Shown here in pieces: positions 7,409 through 16,196 of a DNA stretch of 64,000 bases. The DNA comes from Tenericutes bacterium HGW-Tenericutes-1 (GTDB taxonomy: Bacteria; Bacillota_I; Bacilli_A; Izemoplasmatales; Hujiaoplasmataceae), in NCBI GenBank assembly GCA_002839155.1, contig PGXM01000008.1, forward strand, positions 1 to 64,000. The letters run 5' to 3'. The translations under genes and the position numbers were made by a program. The notes below the pieces were generated by a model. The model did no database searches and was not told the DNA's origin. It worked only from the letters and a program-made list of their open reading frames with translations. How positions within the stretch are numbered: position 1 is the stretch's first letter; each line of letters begins with the position of its first letter.

Positions 7409-8848
7409 TTATTTTTTTGTAGCTAGTTCAATTACTTTGTAGGCACCATGGTATTTATTGATTTTATTTAGTTTTAATATATTATGATTCATCGACAATA
7501 AAATTTCTTTATTTGAAATCAAGGAACTTAACATCATTGTAATCTTATCTAGTGTATCACACTCAAACGTTCCATCTCCCATTTCACTTGAATGAATAGC
7601 TCCATAAGCTTCATGGCCACCGACTCTTTTTATAAAGAATTTAGGAATTGGATAATAGGATAGTTCACTTGGCTTTGTAACAATCAAATCCATAAATCTC
7701 ATTATCAAATTGGTAGAATAAACCGCTTCAAAAATGTCTTTATGATAAATAGCATAAATTCCACCGTTCAATGAATCAACATTTGAAACAAGTTCTTGAT
7801 ATTTATCATAAGAATCAAAATACTTTTCTGTTAAATTATCTAAATCACTAATAGCGTCTTTTAAATAATACCATACATTTAAGTGATCCCCGAAATTAAT
7901 AAACAACTGAACTTTTCTTGTTTTGATAAATGGCATTAAATATTCAAGAACACATTTAAAAATGTCTTTTCCTGCACCTGCTCCTCCAACGGGAAGTAGA
8001 ATTCTTAAGGGTTTATTTTGTTGGATTCTTTTGAGTCGAGCTTCAGTATCAACTTCGATGTTACTGACTAGTTCATGGTCTATATAATACCCTGTTTCGT
8101 AAATACTTCCTTTGGGCATCTCTAATAATGTTGTTTTAGCCATGCCATTAAGTAATTTGTATCCAAGATAAGCAAATGGTGTTTGAACAGTATGGATACT
8201 ACCCTCAGCCAAATGTAGTGCCATTGGCCAGTTATCTGGGATTGCATTAATTACTTGTGATAAACCGCTATGAATAGCTCCTTGAGATGGCCATACATGC
8301 GTCCCAATAAATGGGATATCTTTAGGGAAGTCATTATACATTGGGATATAGATTTCCGAATTCTTTTGATCAACTGCGTTATAATCTATTTTTCTGAATC
8401 CTTCACTATTTAATGGCTCCCAAAAAAATTTATTAAATAACTTATATTTTTGAGACCATCTACTTCCCATACTGTATAAATCGTTTTGATGTTTTATTAC
8501 TTTCGAACCTACACTTTCAGGAAATCCGCTCAGATCAAACCATAAAGGCTTATATCCCAAGGCATTTGCGCAAGATGCAAATGCAATTGCAATTCGATAA
8601 TGTCCAAAACCCATTCGGATATTTCCAATAACGATGGATTTTTCAGGGAGTATTAAGGGAGTATCGCTTGATACAAGATTAGAAACATTAAGATTTAGTA
8701 AAGTTTGGTTTGGTTCAGCACTCATATGGTAAACACATTTTGAGTCATCACCGAATTTCTTAATAAATTTAGCTTTTGATTTATTTGCTTTAATAATGAC
8801 TTTTGGTGAAATAGTATTACCAAATATTACTTTCGTTTTATCCATCAT
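7409..8848 (-). CDS. GT-B-fold glycosyltransferase-like protein, unassigned
   Basis: This 479-residue protein has no membrane helix. Two features recall the MurG and MGDG-synthase type of GT-B glycosyltransferases: a glycine-rich loop ending in GFGH (79-83) behind a beta strand, and a C-terminal VTKPSELSYYP segment, where those enzymes bind the nucleotide sugar. Between them a second Rossmann-like start (LLPVGGAGAG) would open the C-terminal domain. Overall similarity is remote, so a non-enzymatic role or a phosphorylase-like activity is possible. It is the last gene of the tetR-GPH operon, four bases behind the transporter, so it probably acts on the imported sugar or a derived glycoside. 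Confidence 0.55.
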   Translation of the reverse strand: MMDKTKVIFGNTISPKVIIKANKSKAKFIKKFGDDSKCVYHMSAEPNQTLLNLNVSNLVSSDTPLILPEKSIVIGNIRMGFGHYRIAIAFASCANALGYKPLWFDLSGFPESVGSKVIKHQNDLYSMGSRWSQKYKLFNKFFWEPLNSEGFRKIDYNAVDQKNSEIYIPMYNDFPKDIPFIGTHVWPSQGAIHSGLSQVINAIPDNWPMALHLAEGSIHTVQTPFAYLGYKLLNGMAKTTLLEMPKGSIYETGYYIDHELVSNIEVDTEARLKRIQQNKPLRILLPVGGAGAGKDIFKCVLEYLMPFIKTRKVQLFINFGDHLNVWYYLKDAISDLDNLTEKYFDSYDKYQELVSNVDSLNGGIYAIYHKDIFEAVYSTNLIMRFMDLIVTKPSELSYYPIPKFFIKRVGGHEAYGAIHSSEMGDGTFECDTLDKITMMLSSLISNKEILLSMNHNILKLNKINKYHGAYKVIELATKK

Positions 8849-8851
8849 TTT

Positions 8852-10207
8852 TTACTTCTCTTCTAATGTTTTGATAATATTATTTTCGTTATATCTCGAA
8901 AGAATTACTGCGCCTAAAATCGTAAATGATACTGCAACAATCAAGGCGATTCGATATCCCATACCATTACCATTGCCAATAGTTGCCAAAGAAGTAAAAA
9001 TTAAAATTGCAATGGATTGACCTAATTTGAATGAAAAAGTACGAGCAGCAAAAAACATGCCTTCTCGATTTTCACCGGTCGTCTTGCTTTCTACTTGAGC
9101 AATATCTGCGACAATAGCTTGTGGCAGTATTCCTAGAACCGCCATGGGTATAGCTGCCCCAACTGCAATAATGTAACCTTGGATTGTCGTAGATATACTC
9201 ATTAATCCTGAAAAACTCGTAAAAACGAATACTAGTGCAAATAAAACAAATGCGGATATCACTAATGTTTTTTTGCCTATTTTTTTTGCAATAATGTTAA
9301 CAGGCATATAGAATATGAAAGAAACAAATGTCATTGCTAGAAATAATGTTGAAATCATGCCTTCTTCAAGTTTAAGTAAATCAACGACGAAGAATGAAAG
9401 TCCTGTTTGAAATATGGTTAAAGCTAACCAATAAGATATATCTGAAGCTATGAAAATTCTAAAATTTTTATTTTTAAAAGTTTTAACTAAAGATTCAAAC
9501 GTTTTTGACTTTGAAGGTTTAGTATCTGAATAATCCTTTTCTCTTATAAAAAAAGAAGGAATCAACATGAAAATCAATGCAAGTGCAGATAAAATTACAA
9601 AAGTTAATCTAATTGCTGAAATTCTTTCCATTCCACCACTTACAAATGTTCCCCATATAAAAGGTGAAGAAAATGCAATTGCTTGTCCTAAAATAAAAGT
9701 AATCGATATAAACGTAGAAATATTAATTTTATCATTTTGAGTTTTTCCTAATTCAGGAATTAGTGCGTTATAAGGAGTACAATACATCGTCATAAACAAA
9801 TAGAATAAAAGTACCGATATTACTAACCATATGTTGTTTAACGTTGATACATAATTATTTGGCATCACAAATATCAAAACTGTAAACAATGCGAATGGTA
9901 ATGCTGAATATCTCATAAACGGAATTCTTCTACCTAGTTTATGATTTGAACGATCTGACATAGATGCAATGATTGGATCTGTAAAAGCATCAAAAACCCT
10001 ACCTAAGGCTACGATTGCTCCAACAATCGTCAAAACCCCTAAAATTACCTTTCCTTGTGAAATATACAAAGAATGTCCTGCAGCCAAGATTTCTTCTGCT
10101 GGTTGATAAAAATAGACCAACCAATTGACGATAATACCACTTAATAATGACCACCCAAGTTGTCCAATTGCAAAAATCCACATGACTTTTTTTGTTATTT
10201 TTTTCAT
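8852..10207 (-). CDS. GPH-family sugar:cation symporter (MFS, MelB-like)
   Basis: This 451-residue integral membrane protein has about twelve helices. The glycoside-pentoside-hexuronide signature is present early: GRVFDAFTDPIIASMSDR followed by GRRIPFM (about 67-95), which carries the cation and sugar determinants. It should import a glycoside or hexuronide with Na+ or H+. It lies seven bases behind the tetR gene and four bases ahead of the glycosyltransferase-like gene, under the same operator and cre site. No sugar can be named, because specificity residues vary. Confidence 0.88.
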   Translation of the reverse strand: MKKITKKVMWIFAIGQLGWSLLSGIIVNWLVYFYQPAEEILAAGHSLYISQGKVILGVLTIVGAIVALGRVFDAFTDPIIASMSDRSNHKLGRRIPFMRYSALPFALFTVLIFVMPNNYVSTLNNIWLVISVLLFYLFMTMYCTPYNALIPELGKTQNDKINISTFISITFILGQAIAFSSPFIWGTFVSGGMERISAIRLTFVILSALALIFMLIPSFFIREKDYSDTKPSKSKTFESLVKTFKNKNFRIFIASDISYWLALTIFQTGLSFFVVDLLKLEEGMISTLFLAMTFVSFIFYMPVNIIAKKIGKKTLVISAFVLFALVFVFTSFSGLMSISTTIQGYIIAVGAAIPMAVLGILPQAIVADIAQVESKTTGENREGMFFAARTFSFKLGQSIAILIFTSLATIGNGNGMGYRIALIVAVSFTILGAVILSRYNENNIIKTLEEK

Positions 10208-10214
10208 AATAATC

Positions 10215-10832
10215 TCACTTTCGTTTTATGTATTCTAAACATATATCAAGTGCCATCTTGATTTGTGTAGTGTCTTTTACTATCTCATCAGAATGAAGCA
10301 TATTCCCGTTCGAAGCTAGTTTTTTACAAATTCCTAAAATCATATGAGTCGTTGTATAATAATAAGTATTAGAATCTACTTCTCCTTTGATACTTCCATC
10401 AATAACACCTTGTGAAAATAGATGATCAAATAATTTTTTTATTAAATATAGAGTTTGATCATAGTCAAGCAAAGCATCTTTCGAGATATTTTCTTGTATA
10501 ATAAGTGAATCAAATTGATCAAGAAAAACAAAGGTTGGTTTATGACTTTCATACCCTTCGATGAAATAATGGAAAAATGTGGAAACTGATTCATATCCAT
10601 TTTTTGAATTATTCTGTTGCTTCAATGTATTGTATATGTCTTTCCATAAAGAAATTCCAACTTGGATTATCAAGTTGACTCTAGAAGTAAAATAACGATA
10701 AATCGTAGCTTCACCAATTTCAATCTTTTTCGCAATATCAGAAATCGAAAAAGTGTTTATACCTGCTTCCAAAAATAAAGATTTAATATTTTCTAGAACC
10801 AAATCATATTTTGCTTGTTGTAGAGAAGTCAT
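10215..10832 (-). CDS. TetR-family transcriptional repressor
   Basis: This 205-residue regulator has an N-terminal helix-turn-helix (about 15-60) with the TetR signature TFSISDIAKKIEIGEATIY and a variable helical ligand-binding domain. The RBS AAGGGG precedes the ATG at 10832. It is the first gene of a three-gene operon with a GPH sugar transporter and a glycosyltransferase-like gene. A near-perfect 14-base inverted repeat covers the -10 box just upstream, so the protein probably represses its own operon and is relieved by the transported sugar or a product. It ends in TGA. Confidence 0.92.
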   Translation of the reverse strand: MTSLQQAKYDLVLENIKSLFLEAGINTFSISDIAKKIEIGEATIYRYFTSRVNLIIQVGISLWKDIYNTLKQQNNSKNGYESVSTFFHYFIEGYESHKPTFVFLDQFDSLIIQENISKDALLDYDQTLYLIKKLFDHLFSQGVIDGSIKGEVDSNTYYYTTTHMILGICKKLASNGNMLHSDEIVKDTTQIKMALDICLEYIKRK

Positions 10833-10852
10833 GACTTCAACCCCTTTTTTTT

Positions 10853-10887
10853 GATAGAGTTACTATCATTATTATAGTAATTCTATC
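10853..10887. promoter_or_regulatory. Operator candidate for the TetR repressor
   Basis: GATAGAGTTACTAT (10853-10866) and ATAGTAATTCTATC (10874-10887) form an inverted repeat with one mismatch around seven bases. It covers the -10 box of the operon promoter and lies 21 bases from the tetR start codon. Confidence 0.8.
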
Positions 10888-10908
10888 ATTTGATGAAAGC
10901 GGTGTCAA
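10880..10908 (-). promoter_or_regulatory. Sigma-A promoter of the tetR operon
   Basis: On the minus strand, a perfect TTGACA (plus 10903-10908), a 17-base spacer and TAGAAT (plus 10880-10885). The operator overlaps the -10 and the cre site overlaps the -35. Confidence 0.9.
10894..10907. promoter_or_regulatory. cre site (CcpA binding), perfect consensus
   Basis: TGAAAGCGGTGTCA matches TGWNANCGNTNWCA at every position. It overlaps the -35 and the spacer of the tetR operon promoter, a position where CcpA would block RNA polymerase. This predicts repression of the operon when a preferred sugar is present. Confidence 0.75.
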
Positions 10909-11043
10909 TATCTATTATTAAATAAATATTAGAAAGGGCTCTATAAACTACTAAAGATGATGTTTTAATTGATATTCATCATTTTTCTCTCAAATGAAGG
11001 AATTACCGTTATGATATTTTTGATAATAATATATTGGAGTAAT

Positions 11044-11076
11044 AAAAAACTAACAATCGATTAGAATGTTAGTTTT
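11044..11076 (-). terminator. Terminator of the DUF5692-like gene
   Basis: AAAACTAACA (11046-11055) and TGTTAGTTTT (11067-11076) pair perfectly, with T residues after the stem on the minus strand. Confidence 0.85.
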
Positions 11077-11081
11077 ATTTA

Positions 11082-12002
11082 TTATAAATTATTTATTTCT
11101 ATCATTTTTTTATAACTACGTAAATCTTGATAAATTTCGTTGGTTATTGGACTTCTCTTTTTCTTGGTCAGTGTGTAAATTTCGAATCCTAAGACTGCTA
11201 AATTAACAACCAATGCTGAGATAGATAAGATATATTTAGCAAAAGGACTATTTGTAGATACAATATTAAAAGCATTTAAACTATCATAGTTTGGAAATGT
11301 TAGGGTGAACATTGCCCAAAGCGCTAAAGTTTGAGCTCTATGTTGAAGCCATGCTCCTTTTGTACTGAAGAAAGACAATAAAGTTGATGAAAATATTAAT
11401 GCAACCCCAGCATAAAATGCTCTTTCTGGAATACAGTTATATACATACGATAAATTCCAAACACCGTATGCAATAACCCAAAACCACTGTTGATCTGCCC
11501 AAATCATGTCTTTTGATTTAGTTTTTGCTACTCTTATTCCGAACCAACCAGTGATAGTTATTATGCTAAGAATTCCAGCAATACCATTGATAATATTCCA
11601 CGGACCTCCAATTAAGGTAAGTCCATTTTCTACAACATTAACTTTTGAAAACACCTCAAAATCCCGAAATACTGCTTCTAGAATATTAACGCTTAGAATC
11701 AAACCCGGAAATAACAGAATCCATTTCTTTTTTTGTAGCTTTTCAAAGTATCTGATAGCCATGAAGCCTACAACGCCAGCTAAAGCACTATAAGTTTTTA
11801 CCCAAGCAAACCAGTTTCCTGATGTATTTTCATTATCAGTTTTTCCCCAGATGAAGATTGTGAAGATTACTGGTATAAGAATGAACGTTATAACTGAAAG
11901 GATTTTACTTCTTCTAGTTAATTCATTCAATAAAATTAAACCAATAAAAACTGCTATAAACATTAGAACATTAACAAACGAATAATTTTCGAAAAATAGC
12001 AT
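11082..12002 (-). CDS. Polytopic membrane protein, DUF5692-like
   Basis: This 306-residue protein has about nine predicted membrane helices and a short basic C-terminus. Landmarks are LLNELTRRSK after the first helix, the NWFAWVKTYSA segment and WADQQWFWVIAYGVWN in the middle. From memory these resemble the uncharacterised DUF5692 family; no function is known to me. The ATG at 12002 has GAGGTG six bases upstream. A GTG three codons earlier would lie on that RBS. The gene is monocistronic, between two terminators. Confidence 0.72.
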   Translation of the reverse strand: MLFFENYSFVNVLMFIAVFIGLILLNELTRRSKILSVITFILIPVIFTIFIWGKTDNENTSGNWFAWVKTYSALAGVVGFMAIRYFEKLQKKKWILLFPGLILSVNILEAVFRDFEVFSKVNVVENGLTLIGGPWNIINGIAGILSIITITGWFGIRVAKTKSKDMIWADQQWFWVIAYGVWNLSYVYNCIPERAFYAGVALIFSSTLLSFFSTKGAWLQHRAQTLALWAMFTLTFPNYDSLNAFNIVSTNSPFAKYILSISALVVNLAVLGFEIYTLTKKKRSPITNEIYQDLRSYKKMIEINNL

Positions 12003-12112
12003 ATTTGTCACCTCATATTTTGTTTTCTAGTAAAAATTATAGCATAGAAAACTGAAGATGATTTCACATAAATTAACATCTAAATAGCAAAAAAATCATA
12101 TTTTATCCATAG

Positions 12113-12142
12113 AAAAAAGACTCAAATTTTAATGAGTCTTTT
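12113..12142 (-). terminator. Terminator of the nucleotidyltransferase gene
   Basis: AAAAGACTCA (12115-12124) pairs with TGAGTCTTTT (12133-12142). Confidence 0.85.
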
Positions 12143-12180
12143 ATTAGAAAAATACCAGTGTTTTAATATTAGAAATTAAT

Positions 12181-13002
12181 TTATAAAGAATGATCCTTCT
12201 CATAACTGCAATACGTAATATTGTAGTTTTGATCTTGAACTAATTGATAAATATTCCTTGTCAATATTTCAAGACTAGCTCGTGATTTATTTGAATCGAT
12301 GAACGCATTATCAAAAATATGTGTTACGAGATATTCAAAATCTTGAGGTAATAATTCTAAAGACTTTGATAATTCCATTAATCTTTTTTCACCAGGATGC
12401 ATCGTTTTATTAAGGGCGAACAATATATCAAATACAATTGAAAAATACTCAGTTAAGCGATGATTAATTGATATGATATCATGACGGTTCAATGCCTTTT
12501 CAATTTGGTAGAATAAAGATGGCATATAATCTCTTAATAGTTTCATGTTTTCGATAATGATTTTATCGAACATTTCTGAAAAGTCTATTTGAGAAAGTCT
12601 TTTTCGAATCTGAGTAATCACTTGATCTTCTTCATATAGAACGATTGAATTCAAGAAATTATCTAGAAAACAAGTAGAATATCCATGTGATATGTTTCCC
12701 TTTATGGTACTCATAAGGTTAGTTTCAATCGAATTGATGTCTCGATAGATAATCTCGATATCGATGCCGTTCTTAAGGATTCCATCATCTTCCAGTTCCC
12801 AAAAATTATTTGAATATTCCATGTATTTAACATAGGGATTGAAAATCAAATAACGGGTATTTTCATCAATTGATTTTGATGTATATACATAAATATCATA
12901 ATCAGATTTCAAATCAAATTTCCCAGTAGCCCGTGAACCGCCTAAAACAATTGCTTTCACTTCTTCTTTTTTCGATAAATCATTAATCAATAATTCAAAC
13001 AT
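12181..13002 (-). CDS. Nucleotidyltransferase-fold protein (DUF4037-like)
   Basis: This 273-residue protein has the Pol-beta-type nucleotidyltransferase signature at residues 21-38: GGSRATG followed by SDYDIYVY, with two catalytic Asp. A third candidate Asp is in GIDIEIIYR near 85. The C-terminal two thirds are helical. The family includes aminoglycoside adenylyltransferases and DUF4037 proteins; which substrate it modifies cannot be read. The ATG at 13002 has no RBS of its own. A small frame with a good RBS ends across this start codon, so translation may depend on coupling. Confidence 0.8.
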   Translation of the reverse strand: MFELLINDLSKKEEVKAIVLGGSRATGKFDLKSDYDIYVYTSKSIDENTRYLIFNPYVKYMEYSNNFWELEDDGILKNGIDIEIIYRDINSIETNLMSTIKGNISHGYSTCFLDNFLNSIVLYEEDQVITQIRKRLSQIDFSEMFDKIIIENMKLLRDYMPSLFYQIEKALNRHDIISINHRLTEYFSIVFDILFALNKTMHPGEKRLMELSKSLELLPQDFEYLVTHIFDNAFIDSNKSRASLEILTRNIYQLVQDQNYNITYCSYEKDHSL

Positions 13003-13045
13003 AATTTTTATTCAAATTGATATTGAATCGTTTTTTCAATATCAA
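12995..13045 (-). CDS. Possible leader peptide coupled to the nucleotidyltransferase
   Basis: A 16-codon frame starts with TTG five bases behind AAAGGTG (plus 13051-13057). It reads MILKKRFNINLNKNYV and ends in TGA. The stop overlaps the nucleotidyltransferase start as ATGTTTGA. An 11-base perfect hairpin lies inside it. The layout resembles translational-attenuation leaders, but a frame this short can arise by chance. Confidence 0.35.
   Translation of the reverse strand: MILKKRFNINLNKNYV
13017..13045. promoter_or_regulatory. Perfect hairpin in the nucleotidyltransferase leader
   Basis: TTGATATTGAA (13017-13027) and TTCAATATCAA (13035-13045) pair perfectly around seven bases. There is no U-run, so it is not a terminator. 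It separates the only good RBS from the nucleotidyltransferase start codon, 15 bases away. Confidence 0.7.
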
Positions 13046-13229
13046 CTATGCACCTTTCTTATAAATCTATTATCAAAAACCTATATTATAAATAATTAAT
13101 AAAAGGGTCACTTCTCAAAAAAAGTTATTTATATAGATCGTCGTAACTGGATTAAGTGGAATTTTATCGGTGATCTTTTTATTTTGTATCTTGGTACCTT
13201 TGTATTGTTATTAACCTATTATAGCACAT

Positions 13230-13259
13230 AAAAAGATTTGAGAATATAATCTCAAATCT
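13230..13259 (-). terminator. Terminator of the PrsW-like gene
   Basis: AGATTTGAGA (13234-13243) and TCTCAAATCT (13250-13259) pair, with T residues on the minus strand. Confidence 0.85.
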
Positions 13260-13293
13260 AACTAAACATATGTTTTTGTTACAAGTTTTTCTT

Positions 13294-14295
13294 CTAATTT
13301 ACAAATTCTGATTTTTCATTATCAGTCATAATTATATCTTTAATATCGACATTAGATTCTTCTTGGGCCGTTAGTTTATTATCTCTTATGCAAGCATCAT
13401 ATAGAAATATAAATACACCAATCATGATTACTTGAAGAATAACACAGACTATGATTGTCAGATTTGGGGAAGAATTAAATACAACATTTGAGTTCCATGT
13501 CATATGGAAAATAATGGATAAACTTATCCAAACGACAAATCTTTTCTTGTTGAACTTAATGTTATCTCGTTTTTGTGACAACAGAAACGCCGCTCCCTCT
13601 ATTGCTCCAAACAATGCGTGACTGCCAAACGCATATAAACTTCTCTCTATTAAGGTTGAGGGATCCGGTAAAAACGCCATATTCGTTTCAGAAAACATTT
13701 CAGCAAATCCTAGAAACGTTGAATATCCCAGTGTTTCAGCTATTTCAAATCCAGCACCAACAAGCCATCCGATAAAGATAGCGCTACTGAGTCTCTTGAT
13801 TTTCAGTAAACTTATCGCGATGATTATGGGTAAAAGTTTTGCGAGTTCTTCAATAAAAGGTGCTATAAAAGCCGTGTTGATGCTTTCTATACCGACATTT
13901 AAATTAATGTAAATAAGAGCAGCAAAGGAAAGTGCATTTCCAGCAAAAAAAACAAATATAATATTTATTAAAGAAATTGATTCCTTGATATTTGATTCAA
14001 AGAGAAATATCGCTACGGTTATTGGGATGATTGATGCAGTTACAAGCGCAAACCATGGAAAGGCTAGGAAAACTCCACCAGAATATACTATTGTATAATA
14101 AACAAAGCTTAATGTTAATAAAAATAAAAATGCTCTTAACCAAATCCACGGGTGTGGCATGGCAATAAAATCATCTTTTTGAATATCGGTGTCTTTTTTA
14201 TGTTTCTTAAATGACAGCGAAAATACTTCTTTAAAATTAAATGACCATGGTTCTGAAATCCCCGTTAAAAATTGATTAATTTTTTTCCACAACAT
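13294..14295 (-). CDS. PrsW-family intramembrane metalloprotease
   Basis: This 333-residue membrane protein has about eight helices. The PrsW hallmarks are present in order: FIEELAKLLP (EE motif), GAGFEIAETLGY (ExxE), SHALFGAIEG and FHMTWN, which together supply zinc-binding and catalytic residues. In B. subtilis PrsW starts regulated proteolysis of the anti-sigma factor RsiW; in this window no sigma or anti-sigma gene is nearby, so the target is unknown. The N-terminal 45 residues are cytoplasmic and charged. The RBS GAGGAG lies eight bases before the ATG. It is monocistronic, with its own promoter and terminator. Confidence 0.85.
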   Translation of the reverse strand: MLWKKINQFLTGISEPWSFNFKEVFSLSFKKHKKDTDIQKDDFIAMPHPWIWLRAFLFLLTLSFVYYTIVYSGGVFLAFPWFALVTASIIPITVAIFLFESNIKESISLINIIFVFFAGNALSFAALIYINLNVGIESINTAFIAPFIEELAKLLPIIIAISLLKIKRLSSAIFIGWLVGAGFEIAETLGYSTFLGFAEMFSETNMAFLPDPSTLIERSLYAFGSHALFGAIEGAAFLLSQKRDNIKFNKKRFVVWISLSIIFHMTWNSNVVFNSSPNLTIIVCVILQVIMIGVFIFLYDACIRDNKLTAQEESNVDIKDIIMTDNEKSEFVN

Positions 14296-14337
14296 AATGG
14301 TAGCTCCTCATTGAATAAAAAAATCTTAGATATGCTT

Positions 14338-14366
14338 ATTATACTATTAATTTATTCTCTAGTCAT
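14338..14366 (-). promoter_or_regulatory. Promoter of the PrsW-like gene
   Basis: On the minus strand, ATGACT (plus 14361-14366), a 17-base spacer and a perfect TATAAT (plus 14338-14343). Confidence 0.6.
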
Positions 14367-14490
14367 TACGATTTAAAAAAATAATTAAAGGTTTGATTCT
14401 CAGGGCGATTAGTAAATCGCTTGTGTAATATAAAAAATAGTTATAACCTAAGTAAGTTATAATAGATTAAATTAATTATTGTCCTGAAAA

Positions 14491-14523
14491 AGAAAAATGG
14501 ATGTCATTTCTAGACATCCATTT
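14491..14523 (-). terminator. Terminator of the 509-residue membrane protein gene
   Basis: AAATGGATGTC (14495-14505) and its complement (14513-14523) pair perfectly. A T-rich tail follows on the minus strand. Confidence 0.85.
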
Positions 14524-14538
14524 GTAATACTTAACTTT

Positions 14539-16068
14539 TTATAGAAAGAACAGTGTAAAAGCAACACCAATGATTCCAGCAATTGCTAAGATTGCCAAGG
14601 CTTTTCTTGGCATTTTACCTTCATGACTCATTGCACTTCCAAACATACCAAAGACGAGTGGATGAATTAAGAAAGGCATTGCGAAGATGAAATTTATGAG
14701 TCCAGGGGAGCTAAATGAAGGATTTACTGACTCAAACATACCACCTTGCACAGCTGCAAATAGTCCAAAATGCGAGATCGATGAACTATTCGCCATCGCT
14801 GCACTTTCTAAATCCATTCCCGCAAAATGCAATAAAGTAAAACCTCCAAAAACCGCTACTAATTGCCACCCAATAGAGAAAAGCATTAATCCTTTAATTT
14901 CCTTTTTATCAGATCCATTTGCGTTTCTTAATGTTTTTATGGCAAAAGCAGTTAAAATACCTCCAAGCAAAACAACTAAGATTCCGGGTATTACAAGAAA
15001 GCTTCCTCTTGAAACACTAATTGCGAGAATCGTAAAAACAAATAAATGTCCAAAGAAAGGGATATTAATCATAATAGGTGCTCTTTCTTTGGCAACCTCA
15101 CCAATATCACCTGCCGTACAAGCACCAGTTAATCCACTATGAGATAAACTTCCCGCCATTCCTGGCGCTAATATATCGACATGATTTGATTTTCCAAGAA
15201 AAACTAATAAACTAATTCCAACAAACATCCAGAATAATTGTCCAAAGAATCCAAATGCCATAACTTGGAGCATACCATCCAGTGTAAATGCTTCAAGAAG
15301 TCTTGTTCCTCCTACGATAAATACACCAGCTAAAACAATTGGAATACCACCAAATAATAAAGCACGCATTGTTGGGCCTGGTCTCCAGTCACTAAAAATC
15401 ATCCCTGCGGCACTCGAAATTAACATTGCAAAGAAGATTTGTGGTAAGGCAATAATGGGCTTAACAGCTCCCGAAATGAATCTACCAAGAATCAAAACTA
15501 AAATGATGACTATAATCTCTACTAGCCCTCTTGATAAATAATGTCTACGATTGTGAATTTTCGCTTTACTATCAATCAAAATAATTGAAACTGCAATTCC
15601 AAAAAACGCTAAAAGTGGATAGAATTCATCTAGTGAGGAACCTGTAGGAAAGATTATTCGGTAAATAGAAATAATCCCAATTAAAATAAAGAAAGATCGA
15701 GTTAAAAAGATTAGTTGTGTGCCTTTAGTTCCTAATATTACTTCTTCATCATTCAATACAACATCATCTTCTTTAGCTACCTTGGGTTTCCAAAAAGTAT
15801 TTCTAATTTTTTGCCCTCCAGTAAAAAAGGTTGCGATTAATGCAATGATGGTTGTTTCTCCTGTGAGTCCTACAATGGGAAATTCTAAAAGGCCAGGTTC
15901 AGCTAGATCCGTTATTTCAAGAATCATGCCTAGGATGAGTCCAAACACAACAATAATTAATATTGGTGAATACTTAGATCCAGCAACAACACTTCGAGCA
16001 ATTAATACAACTACCAATAACATTGAAAGCGTCAAAATCAAATGGGTAAAAATCTCATAAAGTTCCAT
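14539..16068 (-). CDS. Large polytopic membrane protein, transporter-like, unassigned
   Basis: This 509-residue protein has about twelve to fourteen predicted helices and a charged cytoplasmic loop near 100-125. Features that might help identification are GLTGETTIIALIA, the GGIPIVLAG segment, and the stretch SLSHSGLTGACTAGDIGE, where conserved small and polar residues inside a membrane protein suggest a substrate or ion site. The size and the glycine- and serine-rich breaks fit a secondary transporter, but I do not recognise the family. The ATG at 16068 is preceded by AAGGAG. An upstream in-frame ATG at 16137 has no RBS. A TATAAT at plus 16212-16217 and a cre-like site just downstream of it suggest catabolite control. 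Confidence 0.7.
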   Translation of the reverse strand: MELYEIFTHLILTLSMLLVVVLIARSVVAGSKYSPILIIVVFGLILGMILEITDLAEPGLLEFPIVGLTGETTIIALIATFFTGGQKIRNTFWKPKVAKEDDVVLNDEEVILGTKGTQLIFLTRSFFILIGIISIYRIIFPTGSSLDEFYPLLAFFGIAVSIILIDSKAKIHNRRHYLSRGLVEIIVIILVLILGRFISGAVKPIIALPQIFFAMLISSAAGMIFSDWRPGPTMRALLFGGIPIVLAGVFIVGGTRLLEAFTLDGMLQVMAFGFFGQLFWMFVGISLLVFLGKSNHVDILAPGMAGSLSHSGLTGACTAGDIGEVAKERAPIMINIPFFGHLFVFTILAISVSRGSFLVIPGILVVLLGGILTAFAIKTLRNANGSDKKEIKGLMLFSIGWQLVAVFGGFTLLHFAGMDLESAAMANSSSISHFGLFAAVQGGMFESVNPSFSSPGLINFIFAMPFLIHPLVFGMFGSAMSHEGKMPRKALAILAIAGIIGVAFTLFFL

Positions 16069-16181
16069 AGAATTCTCCTTTTTTAAAATATTAAAAGGGT
16101 GTCGATTACGGCATCCTGATAAATCATAATATGACATTTACTAATAAGAAATTGAAAATTTAATTTATTACAGTTCTGAAA

Positions 16182-16196
16182 TGTAAGCGTTTTGCA
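16182..16196. promoter_or_regulatory. Weak cre-like site
   Basis: TGTAAGCGTTTTGCA contains the cre core. Read on the minus strand, the last 14 bases match TGWNANCGNTNWCA at 12 of 14 positions. It lies directly downstream of the TATAAT of the transporter-like gene, where bound CcpA would block elongation. Confidence 0.35.

Noticed and set aside
13137-13214. A 25-residue hydrophobic frame (IVVTGLSGILSVIF and onward) between two stops on the plus strand, reminiscent of a small membrane subunit
   Set aside because: It has no start codon or RBS and is flanked by stops on both sides. Chance hydrophobic frames are common in T-rich DNA.
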